Positions 29,239-36,756 of a stretch of DNA of 64,000 bases are shown piece after piece (positions within the stretch are counted from its first letter, which is position 1; every line of letters starts with the position of its first letter). Both the position numbers and the translations under genes were made by a program. The stretch is from Pseudomonas palleroniana (GTDB taxonomy: Bacteria > Pseudomonadota > Gammaproteobacteria > Pseudomonadales > Pseudomonadaceae), in the NCBI RefSeq assembly GCF_003031675.1, contig NZ_PYWX01000071.1, positions 176,269 through 240,268 on the forward strand, written 5' to 3'. A model generated the notes under the pieces. It made no database searches and was not told the origin of the DNA. It saw only the letters and a list, made by a program, of their open reading frames with translations.

Positions 29239-30567
29239 ATGAGGCTGCGCGTTCTGTTCCTGCTGACCCTGTTCCCGCTCGTTGCTGTGGCCGCTGCCCT
29301 CCCCGTTCCCGACCAAGGCCCTGCGTTACGCATCCAGGGCTCCAACACGATTGGCGCGGCACTGGGACCGGCGCTGGTCAAAGGGTTGATGGAGCATCAG
29401 GGGTTACAGGGAATACACAGCGAAACCCCAGGCAGCAATGAACAGCGCTGGGTGGGCAAGACGCGCCAGGGCAAAACGGTAACCATCGAGGTCGCGGCCC
29501 ACGGCTCCAGCACCGGTTTTACCGCACTGAACATGGCCAACGCCGACCTGGCGGCGTCTTCGCGCCCCATCAAGGACAGCGAGCTGGTAGACCTCGAGCC
29601 CCTGGGTGACCTGAAAAGCCCTGAAGCCGAACAAGTGATTGCCATCGATGGCCTGGCGATCATCCTCAACCCGCGCAACCCGCTCACCACCTTGAACACC
29701 GAGCAATTGGCGCAGATTTTCAACGGTGAGGTCAGTACCTGGGAGGCACTGGGCGGGATCGGGGGCGGCATTCATTTGTATGCGCGGGATGATCAGTCCG
29801 GCACCTATGACACGTTCAAGGAGCTGGTATTGAGCCGGCGTGGCAAGCCCCTGGCCACCAGTGCCAAGCGTTTCGAGTCCAGCGAGGCCTTGTCCGATGC
29901 GGTGAGCCACGATCCCCAAGGCATTGGCTTTATCGGCCTGCCCTATGTGCGCCAGGCCAAGGCCGTGGCGATTGTCGACGGTGACTCCCAACCCATGCTG
30001 CCGCTGGCCAGCCTGATTGCGACCGAGGACTACCCGTTGTCACGCCGGTTGTTCTTTTACCTGCCGCCGTCCAACCACAACCCCTGGGCCAAAGCCCTGG
30101 TGGACTTTACCCAGAGCGGCAAAGGCCAGGCGATCGTGGCGGCCAGTGGCTTTATTGCCCAGCACGTGCAGGCGATCAGTGTGGAGCCACGCCCATCGAT
30201 GCCCGAGGACTATCAAGCCATCGCCCGCGACGCCCAGCGCTTGAGCGTGAACTTCCGCTTCGAGGAAGGCAGCGCCAGCCTGGACAACAAGGCGCGGCAG
30301 GATTTGCAGCGGGTGGTGGCGTACCTGAAAGGCCACGGCAAGCTCGACAAGCAGGTCACGTTGGTGGGGTTTGGCGATGTGAAGAATGATCCGCAGCGGG
30401 CGGCGTTGCTGTCCAAGCTGCGGGCGATGGCGGTACGCCGGGAACTGGTCAAGAGCGGCGTGGTGCTGCGTGATATCCGTGGGTTTGGTGCGCAGATGCC
30501 GGTGGCGGCGAATACGGCGGATGAGGGGCGAATCAAGAATCGGCGGGTGGAGGTTTGGGTGTACTGA
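29239..30567 (+). CDS. PstS-like phosphate-binding domain fused to an OmpA peptidoglycan-binding domain
   Basis: A 442-residue exported protein with signal peptide RLRVLFLLTLFPLVAVAAAL. Residues about 30-310 form a PBP-like-2 phosphate-binding domain (IQGSNTIGAALGPALV, ARDDQSGTYDTFKELVL). Residues about 330-442 form an OmpA-type domain ending GRIKNRRVEVWVY, the peptidoglycan-binding signature. Ordinary PstS is a free periplasmic protein about 320 residues long; here it appears tethered to the cell wall. No pst transporter genes are adjacent, so a role in phosphate sensing, scavenging or adhesion is only a guess. Confidence 0.85.
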   Translation: MRLRVLFLLTLFPLVAVAAALPVPDQGPALRIQGSNTIGAALGPALVKGLMEHQGLQGIHSETPGSNEQRWVGKTRQGKTVTIEVAAHGSSTGFTALNMANADLAASSRPIKDSELVDLEPLGDLKSPEAEQVIAIDGLAIILNPRNPLTTLNTEQLAQIFNGEVSTWEALGGIGGGIHLYARDDQSGTYDTFKELVLSRRGKPLATSAKRFESSEALSDAVSHDPQGIGFIGLPYVRQAKAVAIVDGDSQPMLPLASLIATEDYPLSRRLFFYLPPSNHNPWAKALVDFTQSGKGQAIVAASGFIAQHVQAISVEPRPSMPEDYQAIARDAQRLSVNFRFEEGSASLDNKARQDLQRVVAYLKGHGKLDKQVTLVGFGDVKNDPQRAALLSKLRAMAVRRELVKSGVVLRDIRGFGAQMPVAANTADEGRIKNRRVEVWVY

Positions 30568-30601
30568 GGTCTGTGGGGTTTGTGTTGTCGATACTGGCCT
30601 C

Positions 30602-30706
30602 ATCGGGAGCAAGCCCCCTCCCACACCAGACTGGGTTCACAAATGGGTACGTGCGAACCCAATCAAGTGTGGGAGGGGCGGTGCGACGATTCGACTTGCT
30701 CCCGAT
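30602..30706. repeat. REP pair with a 16-base insertion in one arm
   Basis: The left arm ATCGGGAGCAAGCCCCCTCC faces a right arm in which 16 bases (beginning CGGTGCGACG) split the REP core between GAGGGG and CTTGCTCCCGAT. The same 16 bases occur at the same place in the REP arm at 9776. The element lies between the convergent PstS-OmpA and acyl-CoA dehydrogenase genes. Confidence 0.75.
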
Positions 30707-30722
30707 TGCAGGCGACGCGGTC

Positions 30723-31952
30723 CTACTGCCCGCTACGCATCAGTTCCCGCGGCACATACTTGCCGATCTCGAACTTGCCGATCGCCGCGCGGTGCACTTC
30801 GTCCGGGCCGTCGGCCAGGCGCAGGGTGCGTTGCATGGCGTACATGTAGGCCAACGGGAAGTCGTTGGACACGCCCGCGCCGCCATGGATCTGGATCGCC
30901 CGGTCGATGACCTTCAACGCTACGTTCGGCGCCACCACCTTGATCTGGGCAATTTCGCTTTTCGCCACTTTATTGCCGACAGTGTCCATCATGTACGCCG
31001 CTTTCAAGGTCAGCAGGCGCGCCATGTCGATTTCCATGCGCGAGTCGGCGATCTTGTCGATATTGCCGCCCAGACGGGCCAATGGCTTGCCGAATGCGGT
31101 ACGGCTGACAGAGCGTTTGCACATCAGTTCCAGTGCGCGCTCGGCCATGCCGATCGAGCGCATGCAATGGTGGATACGGCCCGGGCCAAGGCGCCCCTGG
31201 GCAATCTCGAAGCCCCGGCCTTCGCCGAGCAGCACGTTTTCGTAGGGCACTCGCACATTCTCGAACAGCACTTCGGCGTGACCGTGGGGAGCATCGTCGT
31301 AGCCGAATACCGGCAGCGGGCGCAGGATTTTCACCCCGGGCGTATCCACCGGCACCAGGATCATCGAGTGCTGCTGGTGACGCGGCGCGTCCGGGTTGCT
31401 CAGGCCCATGAAGATCAGGATCTTGCAGCGCGGGTCGCATGCGCCGGAGGTCCACCATTTTTTACCGTTGATCACCCATTCGTCGCCCTGGCGCTCGGCG
31501 CGGGCAGCCATGTTGGTGGCGTCTGAGGAAGCCACGTCCGGTTCGGTCATGGCGAAGGCAGAGCGGATTTCGCCGCGCAGCAACGGTTCGAGCCAGCGCT
31601 GCTTCTGTTCTTCATTGGCATAACGCACCAGCACTTCCATGTTGCCGGTGTCGGGAGCCGAACAATTGAAGGGCTCCGGGCCGAGCAAGGAACGTCCCAT
31701 GATTTCGGCCAGCGGCGCATATTCAAGATTGGTCAGGCCGGCGCCGAGTTCGGATTCCGGCAGGAACAGGTTCCACAAGCCCTCGGCTTTGGCCTTGGCC
31801 TTCAACTCTTCCATGATGGCAGTGGGCTGCCAGCGATCGCCTTCGCTGACCTGGCGTTCAAACACCGGCTCGGCCGGGTAGACATACGCATCCATGAAGG
31901 CGGTGACGCGCTCACGCAGTTCCTGAACCTTGGGCGAATAGGCAAAATCCAT
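30723..31952 (-). CDS. Acyl-CoA dehydrogenase, ACAD10/11-like
   Basis: A 409-residue flavoprotein with the standard domains: FAMTEPDVASSDATNMAARA and WVINGKKWWTSGACDP contact FAD and substrate. The C-terminal helices include RTAFGKPLARLGG and IQIHGGAGVSNDFPLAYMYA. The catalytic position in RLADGPDEVHR is aspartate, as in ACAD10/11 relatives, rather than the usual glutamate. It introduces the alpha-beta double bond in a fatty or branched acyl-CoA. It is divergent from a LysR regulator. Confidence 0.9.
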   Translation of the reverse strand: MDFAYSPKVQELRERVTAFMDAYVYPAEPVFERQVSEGDRWQPTAIMEELKAKAKAEGLWNLFLPESELGAGLTNLEYAPLAEIMGRSLLGPEPFNCSAPDTGNMEVLVRYANEEQKQRWLEPLLRGEIRSAFAMTEPDVASSDATNMAARAERQGDEWVINGKKWWTSGACDPRCKILIFMGLSNPDAPRHQQHSMILVPVDTPGVKILRPLPVFGYDDAPHGHAEVLFENVRVPYENVLLGEGRGFEIAQGRLGPGRIHHCMRSIGMAERALELMCKRSVSRTAFGKPLARLGGNIDKIADSRMEIDMARLLTLKAAYMMDTVGNKVAKSEIAQIKVVAPNVALKVIDRAIQIHGGAGVSNDFPLAYMYAMQRTLRLADGPDEVHRAAIGKFEIGKYVPRELMRSGQ

Positions 31953-32118
31953 GGGCAGCTCCCTTCTTTGAGAGGTTGTTTAGGGCATGGAATTGATGCT
32001 AGAACAGCGCTGATAATTTACCTAGCCTATTCTCGGCGTGTATTAACATTCATCACCGATATATGATCAACGCATGAGCACCTGACAAATCGCCATCTAA
32101 CAATAAGAGCGCAACGCA

Positions 32119-33054
32119 ATGAATCTGAGCAAGGTCGACCTCAACCTGTTTATCGTTTTTGATGCGATCTATACCGAAGCCAACCTGACCCGCGCCGGGC
32201 AGATTGTCGGCATCACTCAGCCGGCGGTATCCAACGCACTGGCGCGTCTGCGCGAAACCTTCAACGACCCGCTGTTCGTGCGTACCGCCCAGGGCATGGT
32301 GCCCACGCCCATGGCGCAGAACATCATCGGCCCGGTGCGCAATGCCTTGTCGTTGCTGCGGGTGTCGGTACAGGAAAGCCGGATTTTCAACCCCCAGCAG
32401 GCGGCCAAGACCTACCGCATCAGCATGACCGACCTCACCGAAGCGGTGATCCTGCCCCTGCTGTTCCAGCGTCTGCGCCGCCTGGCGCCCACGGTAGCGA
32501 TCGAGAGTTTCCTGTCCAAACGCCGCGAGACCACCAAAGAGCTGGCGGCCGGGCGCCTGGACTTTGCCGTGGATGCGCCGCTGAACACCGACCCACAGGT
32601 GCGCCACGTCAAGTTGATGGAAGACCGCTACGTGTGCGCAATGCGCAAAGGCCATCCACTGGCGGGCAAAGACAAGTTCACCCTGGATGACTACCTGGCA
32701 CTGACCCATATTCACATCTCCAGCCGCCGCAACGGCCTGGGCCATGTCGACCTGGCCCTGGGCAAGATGGGCATCCAGCGCAAGATCGCCCTGCGCTCGC
32801 AGCATTACCTGATGGCCTCGCAGGTGTTGCAGCAGACCGACATGGTGATGACCGTGCCCGAACGCTTCGCCCGCCGCCACGAACTGCACTGGTTCAACCT
32901 GCCGGTCAACGACGTGCCGCCCGTGGAAACCCACTTGTATTGGCATGAAAGCACCGACCAGGACCCGGCCAACCGCTGGATGCGTGAGCAAATGATCGAG
33001 TTGTGCCAACAAGTCATGGCGCAGGAAAAGAAGTTCGACAGCAAACCGGCTTGA
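32119..33054 (+). CDS. LysR-family transcriptional regulator
   Basis: This 311-residue regulator has an N-terminal winged HTH (LNLFIVFDAIYTEANLTRAG, then ITQPAVSNALARLRETFNDP) and a type 2 periplasmic-binding effector domain with NodD/NahR-like features (DFAVDAPL, MVMTVPERFA). The 166-base gap to the divergent acyl-CoA dehydrogenase would hold its operator. The likely target is that gene; the inducer is unknown. Confidence 0.88.
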   Translation: MNLSKVDLNLFIVFDAIYTEANLTRAGQIVGITQPAVSNALARLRETFNDPLFVRTAQGMVPTPMAQNIIGPVRNALSLLRVSVQESRIFNPQQAAKTYRISMTDLTEAVILPLLFQRLRRLAPTVAIESFLSKRRETTKELAAGRLDFAVDAPLNTDPQVRHVKLMEDRYVCAMRKGHPLAGKDKFTLDDYLALTHIHISSRRNGLGHVDLALGKMGIQRKIALRSQHYLMASQVLQQTDMVMTVPERFARRHELHWFNLPVNDVPPVETHLYWHESTDQDPANRWMREQMIELCQQVMAQEKKFDSKPA

Positions 33055-33056
33055 CC

Positions 33057-33072
33057 TTGACGTATACGTAAA
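33057..33072. promoter_or_regulatory. LiuR operator upstream of liuR
   Basis: TTGACGTATACGTAAA is a near-palindrome matching the known LiuR-type consensus (TTTACGTTAACGTAAA pattern). It lies 44 bases before the liuR ATG, consistent with autoregulation, as usual for MerR-family proteins. Confidence 0.8.
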
Positions 33073-33115
33073 GCTGACACTAGCCTAGCGCCCAAGCCAT
33101 CCCTTGAGCGCCACC

Positions 33116-33508
33116 ATGAGTACGACCTACAGCATCTCCGACCTCGCCCGTGAACTCGACATCACCACCCGCGCCATTCGCTTCTACGAAGAACAAGGCC
33201 TGCTGGCCCCGGAACGCCGGGGCCAGGAGCGCATCTACTCGGCGCGGGACAAGGTCAGCCTCAAGCTGATCCTGCGCGGCAAGCGCATCGGCTTCTCCCT
33301 GGCCGAGTGCCGCGAGTTGATCGAACTCTACGACCCCACCAGCGGCAACCACGTGCAACTCAACAGCATGCTGGCCAAGATCGCCGAACGGCGTGCGCAG
33401 CTTGAGCAACAGTTGCTGGATATCGAACAAATGAAGCTGGAACTGGACACCGCCGAAGAGCGCTGCACCCAGGCCCTGGCGCACACCATGAGCCAAGCCG
33501 GCCATTGA
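33116..33508 (+). CDS. liuR: MerR-family regulator of leucine/isovalerate degradation
   Basis: A 130-residue MerR protein. YSISDLARELDITTRAIRFY and EEQGLLAPERRGQERIYSAR form the winged HTH, and a C-terminal coiled coil (about residues 75-118) mediates dimerisation. The ATG at 33116 fits the domain; a TTG four codons earlier is less likely. LiuR in Pseudomonas controls the liu genes, and its operator motif occurs before this gene and upstream of liuA. liuE follows 16 bases downstream. Confidence 0.92.
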   Translation: MSTTYSISDLARELDITTRAIRFYEEQGLLAPERRGQERIYSARDKVSLKLILRGKRIGFSLAECRELIELYDPTSGNHVQLNSMLAKIAERRAQLEQQLLDIEQMKLELDTAEERCTQALAHTMSQAGH

Positions 33509-33524
33509 TCAGAAGGTAACTGCC

Positions 33525-34424
33525 ATGTCCCTCCCCTCGTATGTCCGCCTGGTCGAAGTCGGCCCACGCGACGGTTTGCAGAACGAAGCCCAGCCCATCA
33601 GCGTGGCCGACAAGGTCCAATTGGTGGACGCACTCAGCGCGGCGGGCTTGAGCTATATCGAAGTCGGCAGTTTCGTTTCACCCAAATGGGTGCCGCAGAT
33701 GGCCGGGTCGGCCGAGGTGTTTGCACAGATCCAGCGCAAACCCGGGGTGACCTACGGTGCCCTGGCGCCGAACCTGCGCGGCTTTGAAGATGCCCTGGCT
33801 GCGGGGGTGAAGGAAGTCGCGGTCTTTGCAGCGGCATCGCAGGCGTTTTCACAACGCAATATCAACTGCTCCATCAGCGAAAGCCTGGAGCGCTTCGCGC
33901 CGATCATGGCCGCCGCCCAGCGGCATGGCATCAGCGTACGCGGCTATGTGTCCTGTGTGCTGGGCTGCCCCTATGAGGGTGAAGTTGCACCAGAACAAGT
34001 GGCGGCTGTCGCGCGGGAGTTGTATGCCATGGGCTGTTATGAAGTGTCCCTGGGCGACACCATCGGCACCGGCACCGCAGGCGCCACGCGGCGCTTGTTC
34101 GAGGTGGTGGGCGCCCAAGTGCCGCGGGACAAGCTGGCGGGGCACTTTCACGACACCTATGGCCAGGCGATCGCCAATATCTACGCCGGCCTGTTGGAAG
34201 GGATCAGTGTGTTCGACAGCTCTATCGCGGGCCTCGGCGGCTGTCCTTATGCCAAGGGCGCCAGCGGTAACGTCGCCAGCGAAGATGTGCTGTACCTGCT
34301 CAACGGCTTGGGTATCGAGACCGGTATCGACCTGGACGCCTTGATACGTGCGGGCCAACAGATCAGCGCGGTGCTGGGCCGCCCCACGGGCTCGCGGGTG
34401 GCCAAGGCGCGTAACGCCGTTTGA
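33525..34424 (+). CDS. liuE: Hydroxymethylglutaryl-CoA lyase
   Basis: A 299-residue TIM-barrel enzyme (also called MvaB). VEVGPRDGLQNEAQPISVAD holds the metal and catalytic residues, and SIAGLGGCPYAKGASGNVAS carries the catalytic cysteine loop. It splits HMG-CoA to acetoacetate and acetyl-CoA, the last step of leucine breakdown. It is separated from liuABCD by the crcY region and a divergent ligase gene. Confidence 0.95.
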   Translation: MSLPSYVRLVEVGPRDGLQNEAQPISVADKVQLVDALSAAGLSYIEVGSFVSPKWVPQMAGSAEVFAQIQRKPGVTYGALAPNLRGFEDALAAGVKEVAVFAAASQAFSQRNINCSISESLERFAPIMAAAQRHGISVRGYVSCVLGCPYEGEVAPEQVAAVARELYAMGCYEVSLGDTIGTGTAGATRRLFEVVGAQVPRDKLAGHFHDTYGQAIANIYAGLLEGISVFDSSIAGLGGCPYAKGASGNVASEDVLYLLNGLGIETGIDLDALIRAGQQISAVLGRPTGSRVAKARNAV

Positions 34425-34443
34425 GTAGCGTGGTCGTGACAAT

Positions 34444-34475
34444 GTGTTACCGCCTCGCTACTTAACGAGTAACAC
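34444..34475 (+). promoter_or_regulatory. Probable CbrB upstream activating site
   Basis: GTGTTAC and GTAACAC form a perfect seven-base inverted repeat with an 18-base spacer. Its form resembles the TGTTAC...GTAACA repeats reported for CbrB, the sigma-54 activator that responds to carbon status. It is centred about 123 bases upstream of the predicted crcY start, normal for an enhancer-binding protein. Confidence 0.75.
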
Positions 34476-34521
34476 GGGAACATATTTTGTCTTATTTGCC
34501 GTAGGCCGTTGCCTACTAAAA

Positions 34522-34534
34522 AATCAAACCATTG
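34522..34534. promoter_or_regulatory. IHF site between activator site and promoter
   Basis: AATCAAACCATTG matches the IHF consensus WATCAANNNNTTR at every fixed position. The opposite strand matches as well (AATCAATGGTTTG). It lies between the CbrB-like site and the sigma-54 promoter, where DNA bending would bring the activator to the polymerase. Confidence 0.7.
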
Positions 34535-34555
34535 ATTTTAAAGGGTTTTAAAAAG

Positions 34556-34572
34556 TTGGCACGGCTTCTGCT
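34556..34572 (+). promoter_or_regulatory. Sigma-54 promoter of crcY
   Basis: TTGGCACGGCTTCTGCT fits the YTGGCACG-N4-TTGCW consensus, with GG at 34558-34559 (-24) and GC at 34570-34571 (-12). One base of the -12 box differs (CTGC for TTGC). The predicted start of transcription is near 34583. Confidence 0.88.
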
Positions 34573-34582
34573 ATCTCTATGG

Positions 34583-34960
34583 CATAACAAGAATAAAAAG
34601 CGCCAAACCTAATAAAAATAAGACGAAACGACTCTGACATAACAAAAACAACACGGCAGAGACGCAGCTAACAGATTTTTTTGGAGAAGATGTGCTTCGC
34701 AGGGTACGGCATGCCGAAACCCGCAACCGGATAGAGAACAATAAAACTACCATCAGGTAGCTACCCACTGGTTGGATCGCACGCGAAGAAGCAGATCAGC
34801 GCTCAAAAAAATACGTTTGCTCTTGACCCCGCATGGGGGTCGCCAAAAAACAGCGGTAAAGGGTAACGGCTACCAAAAACAACAATAGGCCGCCCCTCAA
34901 TAATAAAAAAAGAGCACGCAACGACAAATTAAAGGGGACCTTCGGGTCCCCTTTGTGCTT
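34583..34960 (+). ncRNA. crcY: CrcY-type small RNA sequestering Hfq/Crc
   Basis: A gene-free stretch of about 375 bases, notably A-rich, with repeated catabolite-activity motifs of the form AANAANAA. Examples are AACAAGAA at 34586, AATAAAAA at 34611, AACAATAA at 34737, AACAACAA at 34878 and AATAATAA at 34899. It begins after a sigma-54 promoter and ends in a UUCG-loop terminator. CrcZ/CrcY/CrcX RNAs soak up the Hfq-Crc repressor complex and relieve catabolite repression. As I recall, crcY of P. putida also lies next to the HMG-CoA lyase gene, which supports the Y name; CrcX or a variant cannot be excluded without alignment. Confidence 0.88.
34931..34960 (+). terminator. Intrinsic terminator of crcY
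   Basis: AAAGGGGACC and GGTCCCCTTT pair over ten bases around a TTCG tetraloop, followed by a short mixed T stretch. It also lies 15 bases beyond the stop of the convergent ligase gene, so it may serve both strands. Confidence 0.85.
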
Positions 34961-34968
34961 TCCGGGGT

Positions 34969-36606
34969 TTACCCCCGCCCTTCTCCCAGCTCTTCGATGG
35001 AAATCTCGCGCATGCGGAATTTCTGCACCTTGCCCGTCACCGTCATCGGAAACTCATCCACGAACTTGAAATACCGGGGCGTCTTGAAGTGGGCGATACG
35101 GCCCTTGCACCAGGTTTGCAGTTCCAGCTCATTGGCGGCGTGGCCGGGATGGAACTTGACCCAAGCGACGATCTCTTCACCGTAGCGCGCGTCCGGGATG
35201 CCGATGACCTGCACATCCGCCACCGCCGGATGGGTGAAGAAAAACTCCTCCAGCTCACGCGGGTACACGTTCTCGCCACCTCGGATGATCATGTCCTTGT
35301 TGCGTCCGGCAATGCTTACGTAGCCTTGCTCATCCATGGTCGCAAGGTCGCCGGTGTGCATCCAGCCGGCATCGTCGATGGCCTCGCGGGTGGCTTGCGG
35401 GTGGTTCCAGTAGCCGAGCATCACGCTGTAGCCACGGGTGCACAACTCGCCGATCTCGCCCCGCGCCACCGTGTTACCGGCAGTGTCGATGATCTTGTTT
35501 TCCAACTGCGGCTGGGTGCGGCCAACGGTGGTGACACGGCGCTCGAGGTCGTCATCCGGCCCCGTCTGCAGCGACACCGGGCTGGTTTCGGTCATGCCGT
35601 AGGCAATCTGCACCTCGCTCATGTGCAGCTCGCTGATCACTCGGCGCATCACCTCAATAGGGCACGTGGCGCCGGCCATGATGCCGGTGCGCAAGGTCGA
35701 CAGGTCGAACTCGCGTCGGCGTGGGTGATCCAGCATCGCGATAAACATGGTCGGCACACCGTACAGGCCGGTCGCGCGCTCTTCGGCGACGGCGGTGAGG
35801 GTCAGCAGCGGATCAAAGCCGTCATTCGGATAAATCATGGTGGTGCCGTGGGTGATACAGCCCAGGTTGCCCATGACCATGCCAAAGCAGTGATACAGCG
35901 GCACCGGGATCACCAGGCGATCCTGCGCCGTCAGGCCCAGGCTTTCGCCGACCATGTAACCGTTATTGAGGATGTTGTGGTGACTGAGGGTGGCGCCCTT
36001 GGGGAAGCCGGTAGTGCCGGAGGTGTACTGGAGGTTGACGGCTTGATCGAAGTGCAGGCTGGCTTGGCGGGTATGCAATTGCTCGGGCGGCACGCCTGCA
36101 CCGAGCGCCGCCAGTTGCGACCAGGGCAGGAAACCCGCAGGCGGGGCCGGGTCGAGACTGATGATGCCGCGCAGGTCGGGCTTCAGCTCCAGGAGCATGG
36201 CGTGGTAATCGGAAGTCTTGAACGACCCGGCGCACACCAGCCACTGGCAGCCGGACTGTTTGAGCACGTACTCCAGCTCGCTGCTGCGATACGCCGGGTT
36301 GATGTTGACGAGGATCACGCCGATCTTGGCGCTGGCGATCTGGCTGATACACCACTGGGCACAATTTGGCGCCCAAATACCCAGGCGATCGCCGGTTTGC
36401 ATGCCCAGGGCCAGGAACGCACGGGCGTGCAGGTCCACCGCCTCGCAGAGTTGCCGCCAGGTGTAGCGACATTGCTGGTGACGCACCACCAGCGCCTCGC
36501 CATCCGGGTACTGCGCGACGGTGCGATCGAATGCCTGGCCAATGGTCATGGCCAGCAAGGTCTTGTCCTGGAAGCCACGGCTGTAGCTCTGATGCGGTTG
36601 ATCCAT
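34969..36606 (-). CDS. AMP-dependent acyl-CoA ligase
   Basis: A 545-residue ANL-superfamily ligase. The P-loop-like core is LQYTSGTTGFPKGATLSHHN, the A5 region IAYGMTETSPVS, the A7-A8 region MHTGDLATMDEQGYVSIAGR followed by NKDMIIRGGENVYPRE, and the C-terminal lysine lies in MTVTGKVQKFRM. It activates a fatty or branched acid, plausibly isovalerate or a related acid given the setting (inference). The ATG at 36606 fits the domain start. It is divergent from liuA across a region with two LiuR operators, so it is probably a LiuR target. Confidence 0.88.
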   Translation of the reverse strand: MDQPHQSYSRGFQDKTLLAMTIGQAFDRTVAQYPDGEALVVRHQQCRYTWRQLCEAVDLHARAFLALGMQTGDRLGIWAPNCAQWCISQIASAKIGVILVNINPAYRSSELEYVLKQSGCQWLVCAGSFKTSDYHAMLLELKPDLRGIISLDPAPPAGFLPWSQLAALGAGVPPEQLHTRQASLHFDQAVNLQYTSGTTGFPKGATLSHHNILNNGYMVGESLGLTAQDRLVIPVPLYHCFGMVMGNLGCITHGTTMIYPNDGFDPLLTLTAVAEERATGLYGVPTMFIAMLDHPRRREFDLSTLRTGIMAGATCPIEVMRRVISELHMSEVQIAYGMTETSPVSLQTGPDDDLERRVTTVGRTQPQLENKIIDTAGNTVARGEIGELCTRGYSVMLGYWNHPQATREAIDDAGWMHTGDLATMDEQGYVSIAGRNKDMIIRGGENVYPRELEEFFFTHPAVADVQVIGIPDARYGEEIVAWVKFHPGHAANELELQTWCKGRIAHFKTPRYFKFVDEFPMTVTGKVQKFRMREISIEELGEGRG

Positions 36607-36633
36607 AACGACCCCTGTTGTCTTTTTTGTAGG

Positions 36634-36649
36634 TTGACGTAAACGTAAA
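36634..36649. promoter_or_regulatory. LiuR operator (ligase side)
   Basis: TTGACGTAAACGTAAA shares its ends and core with the operator before liuR, differing at one base. It lies 28 bases upstream of the divergent ligase ATG and could repress both directions. Confidence 0.8.
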
Positions 36650-36677
36650 CTACGATTGACAGCGTCGCAAGGCAAGC

Positions 36678-36691
36678 TTACGTTAACGTAA
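36678..36691. promoter_or_regulatory. LiuR operator (liuA side)
   Basis: TTACGTTAACGTAA is a perfect 14-base palindrome identical to the core of the LiuR consensus. It sits 66 bases upstream of the liuA ATG and 44 bases from the second operator, centre to centre about four helical turns. Confidence 0.85.
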
Positions 36692-36725
36692 AGGTTAGCG
36701 CCCTCCCCTGGCGCTCAACCCACAC

Positions 36726-36733
36726 AACAACAA
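36726..36733 (+). promoter_or_regulatory. Hfq/Crc CA motif in the liuA leader
   Basis: AACAACAA fits the AANAANAA motif bound by Hfq with Crc. It lies about ten bases before the Shine-Dalgarno AAGG (36743) of liuA, where binding would hinder ribosome access and so subject the liu operon to catabolite repression. Confidence 0.7.
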
Positions 36734-36756
36734 AGCTCACATTAAGGTGCCTGTCC

